Assembly: GCF_018918345.1 (NCBI RefSeq)
Contig: NZ_JAHLQI010000001.1
Coordinates: 434,001 to 498,000 of the forward strand
Reading direction: 5' to 3'
Source of the DNA: Butyricicoccus intestinisimiae
GTDB taxonomy: Bacteria; Bacillota; Clostridia; Oscillospirales; Butyricicoccaceae
Length of the DNA: 64,000 bases
The position numbers were made by a program, and so were the translations under genes. Positions 51,561 to 61,171 of this stretch are shown here, piece by piece. How positions within the stretch are numbered: the stretch's first letter is position 1; each line of letters begins with the position of its first letter. The notes beneath the pieces are model-generated. The model worked only from the letters and a program-made list of their open reading frames with translations, had not been told where the DNA came from and did no database searches.

Positions 51561-53606
51561 TCAATGATTGGTAATCATGCTCCAAATCGCATTGACAAAT
51601 TTCGTATGATATCCCTTGTTTACCATGACACTGTGCGAAGTGACATTGCGCGGGAACTCAAACAGGCAAGCGCTATAGCCTTTTTCCTTCGCGTAACGCG
51701 TGACATAGCCTCCGCCAAGGCCGCCCGCCGAATTGTTCGGAAAATATTGATGCATCGTTGCATATACAAAACCGGAACCGCTGGTGTTGGTTAAAATCTG
51801 CTGTGTCCAACCGTGAACGTCCATATATACGTTGGTCGACGAGCCCTTTTTGTTGTCAATCAGAGATTTCAATGCGCGCGCTTCCTTCGCCATGAGCGGA
51901 TTTGGACCGGTATAATTGCGCGCACTGGTGTACTGCTTAAATCCGGTCGGGAAACAGCGGTTCATATCCACGCCGCCCTTGACGAGAGAATCCGACGTAT
52001 TATAGCGGTAGGTGCTGCATCGGCCTGGACCATTGTTTGTCGTGCCGCTGACAATGCCGTCCGGATTGACATATGGAACCACAGTCACAGACCATCCGCG
52101 ATTGGTAACCGTCGAAGCATTGGCGGACAGCTTTTCCAGCAGCTGCACGGAAACCCGTACCAATTCATAGCCGTCTCGATTCCAATTATCTTCCCAGCCA
52201 TGGATGGCAAAGTTCAGAACCATATGCTTTGCGCCCGTGCCGACGGTATACGCATTGAGTGCCCGTCCTTCTGCACTTGTTCCGAAGGTCTCTTTGCGCA
52301 CGTTTGGCAGAGCGATATTGTCCGGCAGAGTTCCGGAGTTTATCGCCGCCTGATAGCTGTAATACACACCGCGCAGGCCATTTGTATTGTACAATCCAGC
52401 TTCTCCCGAAGCCATCTTTGCCGCCGCGGTATAGACATACGCGCCGCCGTCCTTGAGGCTGCCGCTGTCCTCATAGGATGTCACGCCAGAACCAACCGTT
52501 GCAATCTGACTCCAGCTGCCGCCATCCGCTTTGCGATAAATAATATAGCCATTGGCTTCGGACACGGTATTCCACTGGAACACCAGTCCCTTTTTGCCCA
52601 TAGCTACGCTTTTCAGGCTCGGCGCCGCCAGTTTGGGAACCACGCTGACCGCTGCACTGAGGTCTCCGATGTACTGAGAACCATCCGGCAGCGTACAATA
52701 GGCCGCAACCGCGTAATAGTATCGCTTGCCCGCCGTCAAACCGGAGTCCTGATAGCCGGTATTGTTCTCCCCGACGGAATTGACATATGTCCACGTGCCA
52801 TTGGCATCTGTCTTTCGATAAATATGATAGCCATTTGCGCCGGACACCTTTGTCCATGACAAAGAAACGCTGGTAGAGGAATTGCTGGATGCCGTGAGCG
52901 TCGGTGCCTCCGGAACAGCTCGCCCAACAATGCCCTGCGGATCATATGTGCCATAGAGGCGGTTTCCGTTTTTCTCGCAGCATGCGCGCACCGTGTATGA
53001 GTACGCCTTTCCGCACACCACAGAATGATCTACATAACTGGTCGCATACAGACCGGATGTTTCCGCCATACGGCTCCAGTCCTGCTCTCCTTCCGCCTTG
53101 CGAAATACCTCATAGCCGGTTGCGCCGCCCACGGCATTCCAAGAAATCGTCAGACTGTTTGGATCGTTGGATGTGGCTGCCCGCATAACCGGTGTTCCAA
53201 GTACAGCGACCGTTGTCGCTGTCACTTCTTGGCTGGCAGCTCCCAGTTTTATCGTCCCGTTTGTCTGTGTATACGCGCGAAGCATATACGTGTATTCCGT
53301 CTGCATGACCGTTGTTTTGTCGATGTAGCTGGTTTTTTCTGCCTTTTTGACAATGTGCAGCAGCTCCCATGCATCCTGATTTCGACGATAAATGCGATAA
53401 CCGCTTGCATCCGGCACAGCGTCCCATGTCAGCTGCACTCCGCCGGTCTCCAATGCGGCTGCCTGCACCTGTGCCGGCGCCTGTATCTGTACATCCTGCT
53501 GAGCGATGCTCTCCTGTGCCGGTTCTGTCGCATACACAGGCACAGAACCGCACAGGACGGACAGAGACAGTGCGATGCACGCCGTCCATGTTCTCTTTGT
53601 TTTCAT
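51561..53606 (-). CDS. Secreted M14 zinc carboxypeptidase with four Fn3-like domains
   Basis: 681 residues. Signal peptide about 1-27 (ending VPVYA). Four Fn3-like repeats with the recurring GYxIYRK motif (about 42-130, 137-228, 235-322, 328-412). The catalytic M14 domain follows: zinc ligands His469 and Glu472 (HGWED), His598 (DVHGW), substrate residues NPDG (514-517) and Arg550 (DMNR), and catalytic Glu650 (LFEFPR). All key residues are present, so it is probably active on peptides or peptidoglycan stems outside the cell. GGGAGGA precedes the ATG; first gene of the surface operon. Confidence 0.9.
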   Translation of the reverse strand: MKTKRTWTACIALSLSVLCGSVPVYATEPAQESIAQQDVQIQAPAQVQAAALETGGVQLTWDAVPDASGYRIYRRNQDAWELLHIVKKAEKTSYIDKTTVMQTEYTYMLRAYTQTNGTIKLGAASQEVTATTVAVLGTPVMRAATSNDPNSLTISWNAVGGATGYEVFRKAEGEQDWSRMAETSGLYATSYVDHSVVCGKAYSYTVRACCEKNGNRLYGTYDPQGIVGRAVPEAPTLTASSNSSTSVSLSWTKVSGANGYHIYRKTDANGTWTYVNSVGENNTGYQDSGLTAGKRYYYAVAAYCTLPDGSQYIGDLSAAVSVVPKLAAPSLKSVAMGKKGLVFQWNTVSEANGYIIYRKADGGSWSQIATVGSGVTSYEDSGSLKDGGAYVYTAAAKMASGEAGLYNTNGLRGVYYSYQAAINSGTLPDNIALPNVRKETFGTSAEGRALNAYTVGTGAKHMVLNFAIHGWEDNWNRDGYELVRVSVQLLEKLSANASTVTNRGWSVTVVPYVNPDGIVSGTTNNGPGRCSTYRYNTSDSLVKGGVDMNRCFPTGFKQYTSARNYTGPNPLMAKEARALKSLIDNKKGSSTNVYMDVHGWTQQILTNTSGSGFVYATMHQYFPNNSAGGLGGGYVTRYAKEKGYSACLFEFPRNVTSHSVMVNKGYHTKFVNAIWSMITNH

Positions 53607-53632
53607 TGCAATTCCTCCCTTCTGTTTCCTCT

Positions 53633-53661
53633 AGTATAACATGGTTCCCCGCACTTGGAAA
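53633..53661 (-). promoter_or_regulatory. Promoter of the surface-protein operon
   Basis: Minus strand: TTTCCA (53661-53656), 17 bases, TATACT (53638-53633), just upstream of the M14 peptidase start. Confidence 0.55.
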
Positions 53662-53664
53662 CCC

Positions 53665-53710
53665 AAAATCCCCCTCTCCGGATATCCAAAAAGATATCCG
53701 GAGAGGGGGA
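53665..53710 (-). terminator. Terminator of the MarR-ABC exporter operon
   Basis: 18-base perfect stem (53669-53686 with 53693-53710), 6-base A-rich loop, followed on the minus strand by TTTTGGG. It separates the exporter from the surface operon. Confidence 0.85.
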
Positions 53711-53724
53711 TAAAAAATCTATTT

Positions 53725-55644
53725 TTATTCCAGTTCAAACGCGCCGGTGTACAGCTGATAATACACGCCCTTTTGCTCGATGAGCTGGTCATGGGTGCCA
53801 CGCTCAATGATGCGGCCGTGATCCAGTACCATAATCGCTTCACTGTTGCGGACGGTAGACAACCGATGTGCAATGACGAATACCGTTCTGCCCTTCATCA
53901 GATTATCCATACCCGCCTGTACCAGAGCCTCGGTTCGCGTGTCGATGGACGAAGTCGCCTCATCCAGAATCATAACCGGAGGGTCCGCCACAGCGGCACG
54001 CGCAATGGAAATCAGCTGGCGCTGTCCCTGCGACAACTGCGCGCCGTTGCCGGTCAGCATTGTCTGATAGCCGTCCGGCAGACGCGTGATAAAGCTGTCC
54101 GCATTTGCCAGCTTGGCGGCAGCGATACACTCCTCATCTGTTGCGTCCAATCTGCCGTAACGAATGTTGTCCATCACGGTTCCGGTAAACAAATTGACGT
54201 CCTGCAGCACTACGCCGAGCGAACGGCGTAAATCCGGCTTGCAAATCTTTTCGATGTTGATGCCGTCATAGCGAATCTTACCGTCCTGAATGTCATAGAA
54301 CCGGTTAATCAGGTTGGTAATGGTTGTCTTACCTGCGCCGGTCGCGCCGACAAATGCAATCTTCTGTCCCGGCTTTGCATACAGCGTGACATCATGCAGG
54401 ACGGTCTTATCCGGCGTGTAGCCAAAATTGACATGTTCCAGACGCACATCGCCCGTCAGCTCTCGATACGAAACCGTTCCGTCCGCACTGTGCGGGTGTT
54501 TCCACGCCCACATGCCGGTCGGCTTCTCGCACTCGATGATATTGCCGTCTGCATCCTTCTTTGCGTTGACCAGATGCACATAGCCGTGATCTTCTTCTGC
54601 CTTTTGATCAATGAGCTCAAACACACGGCCTGCACCTGCCAAGCCCATGGCAACCATAGACACCTGCATGGATGCCTGACCAATGGTCTGCGACAGCTGA
54701 CGAGTCATGCTGAGGAATGAAATGATAATGCCCAGTGTCATGGTATCTACACCGGTCAAGCTGATGTTCGGCGCATGCAGAATCACCAGCGTGCCGCCGA
54801 GCACGGCGAGCAGTACGTACATCAAATTGCCCAGATTGTTCAAAATCGGCATGAGCACATTGCCGTACTGGTTTGCCTTTTCGCCGTCATGAAACAGCTT
54901 TTCATTGAGCTTGACAAAGTCCCGCTTGCTCTCTTCCTCATGGCAGAACACCTGTACAACCTTCTGACCGCTCATAATTTCCTCGACAAAGCCCTCCTCT
55001 GTCGCCAGAGAACGCTGCTGTGCCATCATATATTTGGCGCTGGCACCGCCGAACTTTTTGGAAATTGTCAGCATGACACCGATAAATACCAAAACGAGAA
55101 TGGTCATCCACACACTGAAGTACAGCATCATGCCAAGCATGGCGAGAACCGACAGCACCGACTGCGTGAGCATCGGCAGGCTCTGGCCGATCAGCATACG
55201 AATCGCATCGGTATCATTGGTGTAGGTACTCATGATGTCACCGTGCGGATGCGTGTCAAAATACGGAATTGGCAGTGTTTCCATGCCATGAAACATGTCA
55301 TCGCGAAGATGCTTGAGCGTGCCCTGTGTGACCGTCGCCATGATGCGGTTATATGTAAATGCCGCAAGCACGCCGAGCACATAAAATACAGCCATCGTGA
55401 GCAGAATATGGACAAGCAGATTTTGTACCGCTCCCATGCCCGAAGAAATACCCGGTACAATGCATTCATCAATCAATCGCTGTAAAAAAACCGTTGCAAT
55501 GACAGAAGCCACGGCACTGACGATAATGCACAGCATGACGACAATCAACCGCATCCCATAGTGATCAAACAGGTACCGGAACAGTCTGCCAAACGTTCCC
55601 TTTTTTGCAGCAGGTCGTTTGTTTTTCTTTGCATGGTTTGCCAT
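53725..55644 (-). CDS. ABC exporter half-transporter, canonical ATPase subunit
   Basis: 639 residues: a basic N-terminus, six membrane segments (about 30-320), an inserted stretch before the nucleotide-binding domain, then Walker A GATGAGKTT, signature LSQGQRQ and Walker B VMILDEATSSID with the catalytic Glu intact. It pairs with the upstream half-transporter to make a heterodimeric type IV exporter (TM287/288, LmrCD, BmrCD type), usually for drugs or lipids. The gene starts 2 bases after the partner stop. Substrate unknown; MarR control suggests xenobiotics. Confidence 0.93.
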   Translation of the reverse strand: MANHAKKNKRPAAKKGTFGRLFRYLFDHYGMRLIVVMLCIIVSAVASVIATVFLQRLIDECIVPGISSGMGAVQNLLVHILLTMAVFYVLGVLAAFTYNRIMATVTQGTLKHLRDDMFHGMETLPIPYFDTHPHGDIMSTYTNDTDAIRMLIGQSLPMLTQSVLSVLAMLGMMLYFSVWMTILVLVFIGVMLTISKKFGGASAKYMMAQQRSLATEEGFVEEIMSGQKVVQVFCHEEESKRDFVKLNEKLFHDGEKANQYGNVLMPILNNLGNLMYVLLAVLGGTLVILHAPNISLTGVDTMTLGIIISFLSMTRQLSQTIGQASMQVSMVAMGLAGAGRVFELIDQKAEEDHGYVHLVNAKKDADGNIIECEKPTGMWAWKHPHSADGTVSYRELTGDVRLEHVNFGYTPDKTVLHDVTLYAKPGQKIAFVGATGAGKTTITNLINRFYDIQDGKIRYDGINIEKICKPDLRRSLGVVLQDVNLFTGTVMDNIRYGRLDATDEECIAAAKLANADSFITRLPDGYQTMLTGNGAQLSQGQRQLISIARAAVADPPVMILDEATSSIDTRTEALVQAGMDNLMKGRTVFVIAHRLSTVRNSEAIMVLDHGRIIERGTHDQLIEQKGVYYQLYTGAFELE

Positions 55645-55646
55645 GG

Positions 55647-57383
55647 TTATGCCTCCTCTCTGCTCTTGGTCTGGGAATCGTACACTTCACGGTAAATGCC
55701 GCCGCGTGCCACCAGTTCATCATGCGTGCCCCGCTCGACAATGCAGCCGTCCTCCATTACGAAAATCTGGTCTGCGTCCTCTACCGACGAGATGCGCTGT
55801 GCAATGATAATCTTGGTAGTGTCCGGAATTTCCTGCCGGAACGCCTGCCGAATCAGCGCATCGGTCTTGGTATCGACAGCGGAAGTCGAGTCATCCAGAA
55901 TCAAAATCTTTGGCTTTTTGAGCAGCGCACGGGCAATGCACAGCCGCTGTTTCTGACCGCCGGAAACGTTGCTGCCACCGCGTTCAATATACGTGTCATA
56001 TTTCTGCGGGAACTGCTGAATAAATTCATCCGCCTGTGCCAAGCGGCATACGCGTTCCAGCTCTGCATCGCTGGCGTTTTTATCGCCCCAGCGCAGGTTT
56101 TCTTTGATGGTGCCGGAAAACAGGATATTTTTCTGCAGCACCACAGCAACTTCACTGCGCAGCGACTCCAAATCGTATTCGCGCACATCCGCGCCGCCGA
56201 CGCGGACGCTGCCCTCCGTGGTGTCATACAAACGGGAAATCAGCTGAATCAGCGATGTCTTGGACGAGCCGGTGCCGCCGATAATACCGATGGTTGCACC
56301 GGATGGAATATCAAATGTAATATCGGACAGTGCATATTTTTTGCTTTTGTCCGAATAGCGGAAGGACACGTGATCGAAGGAAATGCTGCCGTCGCGCAGG
56401 GTCTTTTTGCCGTTTTCCGGATTTTCCAATACACTTTCATGTTTGAGCACTTCGGTGATACGCTGAACCGGTTCTGCCGCCATCATGCACATGACAAATA
56501 CCATCGAGAACATCATCATGGATGCCAGAATCTGAACGCCATAGTTGATGAGCGAGGAGAGTTCGCCGGTTGTCAGTGCGCTGCCGTGCGAGGAAATAAT
56601 GATATTGGCGCCAACCAAGCTGACGAGCAGCATGCAAACATAAATACCAAACATCATAATCGGCGCGTTGAGTGCCAGAATCTTTTCTACGTGTGTAAAA
56701 TCACGGCGCACGGATTCCGACTGTGCATAAAATTTTTCTCGTGCGTAATCCTCTCGAACAAAGGATTTTACCACACGAATGCCCGCGATATTTTCCTGTA
56801 CCGACTCATTCATGCGGTCATATTTCTTAAAAATCCGTTTGAAAATCGGAAACACATGCCATGCGATGCCGAGCAGTGCGCCGCCGATAATCGGAATCAT
56901 CGCCAGAAAAATCAGCGAGATGCGCACACTGATGGACATGCCCATGATGACCGAGAAAATCAGCATAAGCGGCGTTCTGACTGCCACACGGATAATCATT
57001 TGATAGGCATTTTGTACATTGGTGACGTCCGTGGTCATACGCGTCACCAAGGAAGACGTGGAAAATGTATCAATATCCGCGAAGGAAAAATCTTGAATTT
57101 TGAAAAACAAATCCTGCCGCAAATTTTTTGCAAAGCCGCACGACGCGGTTGCCGCATATTTGCCGGCTAATGCACCGCACAGCAGCGACAGCATTGCCAT
57201 GCATGCCAGTGCAATGCCATACTTGATGATCGGCGCCATGCTGTTGCCTGTCATATTGTCAATCATGCTTGCCATAACGAGCGGAAGCAGACATTCCAGA
57301 ACCACTTCCAGCGCGACAAACAGCGGAGACAGCAAGGATTCCCGTTTATACTGCCGGATGCTGCCCATTAACATTTTTATCAT
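55647..57383 (-). CDS. ABC exporter half-transporter, degenerate ATPase subunit
   Basis: 578 residues: six membrane segments, then a nucleotide-binding domain. Walker A is GGTGSSKTS (third Gly replaced by Ser), the signature is VSGGQKQR, and Walker B is ILILDDSTSAVD, with Asp in place of the catalytic Glu. This asymmetry is typical of heterodimeric exporters, in which this subunit forms the inactive or slow ATP site. The gene follows the MarR regulator and is coupled to the second half-transporter. Confidence 0.93.
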   Translation of the reverse strand: MIKMLMGSIRQYKRESLLSPLFVALEVVLECLLPLVMASMIDNMTGNSMAPIIKYGIALACMAMLSLLCGALAGKYAATASCGFAKNLRQDLFFKIQDFSFADIDTFSTSSLVTRMTTDVTNVQNAYQMIIRVAVRTPLMLIFSVIMGMSISVRISLIFLAMIPIIGGALLGIAWHVFPIFKRIFKKYDRMNESVQENIAGIRVVKSFVREDYAREKFYAQSESVRRDFTHVEKILALNAPIMMFGIYVCMLLVSLVGANIIISSHGSALTTGELSSLINYGVQILASMMMFSMVFVMCMMAAEPVQRITEVLKHESVLENPENGKKTLRDGSISFDHVSFRYSDKSKKYALSDITFDIPSGATIGIIGGTGSSKTSLIQLISRLYDTTEGSVRVGGADVREYDLESLRSEVAVVLQKNILFSGTIKENLRWGDKNASDAELERVCRLAQADEFIQQFPQKYDTYIERGGSNVSGGQKQRLCIARALLKKPKILILDDSTSAVDTKTDALIRQAFRQEIPDTTKIIIAQRISSVEDADQIFVMEDGCIVERGTHDELVARGGIYREVYDSQTKSREEA

Positions 57384-57416
57384 GAATGCAATCTCCTTTC
57401 TATACCGTTCTTTTGG

Positions 57417-57848
57417 TTACAAAATTTGACTCAGTCGGCTGAGCAAATGCATGAGCTGTTCACGCTCTTGCTGTCCCAGCGCTTGTTCCAGACGCCGTTC
57501 TGTTTTTTGGCGCTCTATTTCCAAACTTTCGCGCGTCTGCTGAGCTTTTTTCGTCACGCAAACAATTTTGTTTCTCCGATTGTTCTCATCCACATGCGAA
57601 GTCACAAATCCGGATTTTTCCAGGCGCGATACCAAGCCGACGATTGTCGGGTGAGACACATCCAAGTAGATTTCAATTTCTTTCTGCGTCGCACTGCCGC
57701 CGCATGCCTGCACAAAGCTCAGCACGTGCACTTGCGAATAGGTCAGCCCATGTTTGCGAAACACGGCGTCTGCGTTCGCCCGCATCTTGTCACTGATCTG
57801 CTTGATGAGATAGCCCAAATCATCCGCGTGCAAACCGCAATCGTTCAT
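57417..57848 (-). CDS. MarR-family transcriptional regulator
   Basis: 143 residues. The winged helix is visible: SQVHVLSFVQACGGSATQKEIEIYLDVSHPTIVGLVSRLEKSGFVTSHVDENNRRNKIVCVT, with dimerisation helices at both ends. The ATG at 57848 has AGGAGG seven bases upstream; a longer frame would cross the promoter. A palindrome over its start point suggests autorepression, with control of the two exporter genes that follow. Confidence 0.93.
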   Translation of the reverse strand: MNDCGLHADDLGYLIKQISDKMRANADAVFRKHGLTYSQVHVLSFVQACGGSATQKEIEIYLDVSHPTIVGLVSRLEKSGFVTSHVDENNRRNKIVCVTKKAQQTRESLEIERQKTERRLEQALGQQEREQLMHLLSRLSQIL

Positions 57849-57864
57849 TACTTCGCCTCCTAAC

Positions 57865-57908
57865 TGTAGTATGCTACACATTTTAGCACAGTAAATTTTT
57901 ATTGTCAA
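57865..57908 (-). promoter_or_regulatory. Promoter and palindromic operator of the MarR-ABC operon
   Basis: Minus strand: perfect TTGACA (57908-57903), 17 bases, TAAAAT (57885-57880). The perfect palindrome TGTAG-N4-CTACA (57865-57878) overlaps the expected start point, the usual site for MarR autorepression. Confidence 0.8.
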
Positions 57909-57925
57909 TAGATGTTTTGCATGAG

Positions 57926-57958
57926 TATGAAAATCCCGCTGTGCTCCAGCGGGATTTT
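57926..57958 (-). terminator. deoB terminator
   Basis: AAAATCCCGCTG (57930-57941) pairs with CAGCGGGATTTT (57947-57958), 5-base loop; T-rich on the minus strand. Confidence 0.88.
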
Positions 57959-57961
57959 CCA

Positions 57962-59152
57962 TCAAATGAGTTCCGGCAAAATCGAAGTGCCAATTGTATT
58001 TTCCGGCATAGTAAGGTCAAAATTGTCCAAAACAGATGCGCCGATTACGGCGAACGTGGGCTTTTCTTTCAGCCTTCTCCCCTCCTGCATGGATGGAGAA
58101 TGTGCGAGAAATGGCACGCGCTCCCGCGTATGATCCGTACCGGTGTGCGTCGGGTCATTTCCATGATCCGCAGTCAAAATCAGCAAATCTTCCTTGCGCA
58201 GCAATGGCAGCAGCTCGCCCAATTTCTTGTCAAACCGTTCTATTTCCTGCGCATAGCCAACGGGATTTCTCCGATGTCCCCACAGTGCGTCAAAATCTAC
58301 AAGATTGACAAAGCACAAACCTGTGAAGTCGCGCTGCGTCATCGCAATGGTTTGCTCCATACCGTGCACGGAGCTTTTAGACTTCTGCGCTTCGGTGATG
58401 CCTTCTCCAACGAAAATATCGTTGATTTTTCCAATGGAAATTACATCAAATCCGGCATCCTTCAGGACATTGAGCGCTGTGCGTCCGGTGGGTTTGACGG
58501 CATAATCGTGCCGATTGCTTGTGCGCACAAATTCGCCGCGCTTTTTGCCGACATACGGACGCGCAATGACACGTCCAACTTTCCACTCGTCACGCATCGT
58601 AATTTTTCGCGCAATCTCACAGCAGCGATACAGCTCCTGCAAATCAAAGGTCTCCTCATTGCCGCAGATTTGCAGCACAGAATCCGCAGAGGTATACACA
58701 ATCATATGCCCTGTGGCAATTTCTTCCTCGCCCAGCTCGTCCAAAATAACCGTGCCGCTTGCGCTCTTATTGCCAATGCACTTATGCCCTGTCTGTCTTT
58801 CCAATTCTGCAATCAGCTCCGGCGGAAAACCGGTGTCCGTAAATGTTTTAAACGGAACCGTCGTGCGCAAGCCCATCATTTCCCAATGTCCCGTCATCGT
58901 GTCCTTGGCACAGCTCGCTTCCCGCAGGGTCGTATACCGCGCGAGCGGATGCTCGACCGGCGCAACCTGCTTGAGCGGATGCAGATTCGCAAGACCCAGT
59001 TTTTGCAAATTTGGAATGGTAAATCGCTCAACGGATGCCGAAATATGTCCCAAAGTGTCTGTTCCGGCATCACCATACTGCGCAGCGTCATCCATCGCTC
59101 CCGCTCCGAGCGAATCCAATACAACGACAAAAATGCGACGATATTTTTTCAT
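57962..59152 (-). CDS. deoB: Phosphopentomutase
   Basis: 396 residues of the alkaline-phosphatase-like superfamily. [31 protein letters not shown] holds the first metal Asp and the active Thr region. [17 protein letters not shown] and [23 protein letters not shown] supply the remaining metal ligands. It interconverts ribose 1-phosphate and ribose 5-phosphate (and deoxy forms), linking nucleoside breakdown to the pentose phosphate pathway. AAAGGAGA precedes the ATG. No nucleoside phosphorylase is adjacent. A TATAAT lies about 60 bases upstream but lacks a good -35. Confidence 0.97.
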   Translation of the reverse strand: MKKYRRIFVVVLDSLGAGAMDDAAQYGDAGTDTLGHISASVERFTIPNLQKLGLANLHPLKQVAPVEHPLARYTTLREASCAKDTMTGHWEMMGLRTTVPFKTFTDTGFPPELIAELERQTGHKCIGNKSASGTVILDELGEEEIATGHMIVYTSADSVLQICGNEETFDLQELYRCCEIARKITMRDEWKVGRVIARPYVGKKRGEFVRTSNRHDYAVKPTGRTALNVLKDAGFDVISIGKINDIFVGEGITEAQKSKSSVHGMEQTIAMTQRDFTGLCFVNLVDFDALWGHRRNPVGYAQEIERFDKKLGELLPLLRKEDLLILTADHGNDPTHTGTDHTRERVPFLAHSPSMQEGRRLKEKPTFAVIGASVLDNFDLTMPENTIGTSILPELI

Positions 59153-59227
59153 ATCATCGTCTCCTTTCTTATTATCGTGTATTCTTATTGATTCTATTAT
59201 ACGCTGTTTGGAACAATTTCTCCAGAG

Positions 59228-60154
59228 TTATTTGCCTTGTGCCCGAACTTCCCGATAGTCTCCGAGTGTCATAATCGGAATCGTGATAAGAATCAGCGCA
59301 AAGCCTGCAAAATCCTGCACAACAAAGCTCGTATGCAGCAAAAACGCGGAGATAATCACGGATGCCACCGGTTCTACGGAGGACAGCACGCCGCCCACCA
59401 TACTGCCGACAATGCTGCAGCCGGTCTGATACAAATTAAATGCGAGGATTGTGCCGAATACAATCACAACCGCCATGAGCACAAACAGTTTTACATTGTA
59501 CTGTACCCCCTGCCTTGTCCATGGGCGGAAAATCAGCAGCATCATACCGCCGCCAATCGTCATACCCCAGCCGACAATACTCATGACGTCAAATTTCTGC
59601 ATTAGGCGGCGCGGACACAGCGTATAAAATGCAAAGCAGACCGCGCTGATGAGTCCCCACGCCAGACCAATCGGCGGCACGGCCAGCGCCGACAAATCGC
59701 CGTGCGTCGCACACAGTGTTGCACCGACAGCGACCAAAATCACGCTGGTCAATTCATACAGCTTGGGCAGTCTCCGACTGTGCACAAGCACGAAAAGCAA
59801 AATCACAATCGGACTCATGTACGTCATGACCGTTGCAAACGCGACATTGGTGTACTGAATCGCCGCGTAATAGCTGTATTGGCACATTGCCGTGCCAATC
59901 AATGCAAATACCAGCAGCGGAAAAATAGAAGCCTTATCCCGCCAAACCGCACCGATTGGCTTGCCGCACAGCTTGGCAATCGCCAGCACCATAAGGCCCG
60001 CCAAAAACATGCGAATCGGCACAAGCCAATCCGCATCAACACCGCAGTCGCGGAATAAAATCTGTCCGCAGGCACCTCCTATCGCCCAGCCCAGTCCGCC
60101 GCAAATTGTAATGATATACCCCTTTATCAAGTGCGAATGTGTTGCTTTATCCAT
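59228..60154 (-). CDS. EamA-domain transporter (drug/metabolite transporter superfamily)
   Basis: 308 residues with about ten hydrophobic segments in two EamA halves, starting HLIKGYIITICGGLGWAIGGACGQILF. It is similar to uncharacterised exporters of amino acids or metabolites. The ATG at 60154 has AGGTGG nine bases upstream; longer readings have no ribosome binding site. It diverges from the phosphoribosyltransferase-fold gene, and an inverted repeat lies between them. No terminator separates it from deoB beyond a 75-base gap. Confidence 0.85.
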   Translation of the reverse strand: MDKATHSHLIKGYIITICGGLGWAIGGACGQILFRDCGVDADWLVPIRMFLAGLMVLAIAKLCGKPIGAVWRDKASIFPLLVFALIGTAMCQYSYYAAIQYTNVAFATVMTYMSPIVILLFVLVHSRRLPKLYELTSVILVAVGATLCATHGDLSALAVPPIGLAWGLISAVCFAFYTLCPRRLMQKFDVMSIVGWGMTIGGGMMLLIFRPWTRQGVQYNVKLFVLMAVVIVFGTILAFNLYQTGCSIVGSMVGGVLSSVEPVASVIISAFLLHTSFVVQDFAGFALILITIPIMTLGDYREVRAQGK

Positions 60155-60445
60155 TTCTTTACCACCTGCTTTTTGTTTTCGAGCCTCATTATAGCACATC
60201 AAGCGGCAATGTTCCATGGCATTTTTATCACCACCCCAAACACCTGAATCTTTGCACACCGATGTCTTATCGCGCTGCACTTATTGAACAAAATGTTATT
60301 TTTGTTGAATAACAAGCGTACAAAGATAAAACTTGCATATTGTGTAACAATGTTGTATACTATGTATAGTTTAACCCGCATGTTATGAGATAAAATGTGC
60401 AATTATTCCAGAAGATGGTTTTGTGTATCAGAAAAGGAGGAGCCT
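60155..60445. promoter_or_regulatory. Divergent control region with two inverted repeats
   Basis: Plus-strand promoter: TTGCAT (60333-60338), 17 bases, TATACT (60356-60361), reading into the phosphoribosyltransferase-fold gene. Inverted repeat TGTTATT-N7-AATAACA at 60294-60314, and ATTGT-N3-ACAAT inside the promoter spacer at 60340-60352. AGGAGG precedes the ATG at 60446. No gene or riboswitch seen in the remaining sequence. Confidence 0.65.
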
Positions 60446-61102
60446 ATGAGTTCATTTGAATCCAGAATTGTGAAGTTTCCATCCAAAAAATATGGATCGG
60501 TTGTTCCGATGAAAGCAATCCCGGGGCATTTCGTCACCAATCACTCGCACATCAACTACTACATTGATCTGACAACCATGAAATCACGTCTGAGCGAGGT
60601 GAAGCAGTGCGCACATGTACTTGCCCAGCAGTACGCACACATACCGGTTCCGATTGACACCATTGTTTGTCTGGACGGCACGGAAATCATCGGCGCATTC
60701 ATGGCATCCGAGCTGGAAAGCGCCGGCCACACCATCCATAACGCCCATCAATCCATCTACGTCATCACGCCGGAGCGCACAGCAAACAGTCAGCTGTTCT
60801 TCCGCGAAAATGTCGAACCGATGGTACGCGGCAAAAACGTGATTCTGCTTCTGGCATCGGTAACAACCGGTATCAGCATCCGCCGCGGCATCGAGTGCAT
60901 GGGATACTATGGCGGTCTTATCCGCGGCGTTGCCACCCTGTTCAGCGCTGTCGGTCAGATGGACGGCATTGCTGTCAATACCATTTTCACCAAGGAGGAT
61001 ATTCACGGATACGCTTCGTATGACCGCACTACCTGCCCGTTCTGTCAGAAAAACGTTCCGGTTGAAGCCATTGTCAATTCGTTTGGCTACTCAAAGTTAT
61101 AA
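60446..61102 (+). CDS. Phosphoribosyltransferase-fold protein (orotate phosphoribosyltransferase-like) with altered PRPP loop
   Basis: 218 residues. TIVCLDGTEIIGAFMASELE and VILLLASVTTGISIRRGIE fit a type I phosphoribosyltransferase. In the PRPP loop the usual acidic pair before TTG is replaced by Ala137-Ser138 (ASVTTG), which should weaken PRPP ribose binding. A CPFC pair (197-200) near the C-terminus may bind zinc. Orotate phosphoribosyltransferase is the nearest known type, but no pyr genes are near. A regulatory or salvage role is possible. AGGAGGAGCC precedes the ATG. Confidence 0.75.
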   Translation: MSSFESRIVKFPSKKYGSVVPMKAIPGHFVTNHSHINYYIDLTTMKSRLSEVKQCAHVLAQQYAHIPVPIDTIVCLDGTEIIGAFMASELESAGHTIHNAHQSIYVITPERTANSQLFFRENVEPMVRGKNVILLLASVTTGISIRRGIECMGYYGGLIRGVATLFSAVGQMDGIAVNTIFTKEDIHGYASYDRTTCPFCQKNVPVEAIVNSFGYSKL

Positions 61103-61105
61103 GAA

Positions 61106-61153
61106 AATTCCAAGCAAAAAGACGTCCATTCGGACGTCTTTTTGCTTGGAATT
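61106..61153. terminator. Bidirectional terminator between the PRT-fold and Nudix genes
   Basis: 22-base perfect stem (61106-61127 with 61132-61153) and 4-base loop ATTC; the stem itself contains A5/T5 runs that can serve either direction. Confidence 0.88.
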
Positions 61154-61171
61154 CGCCATGGCATACAGCAC

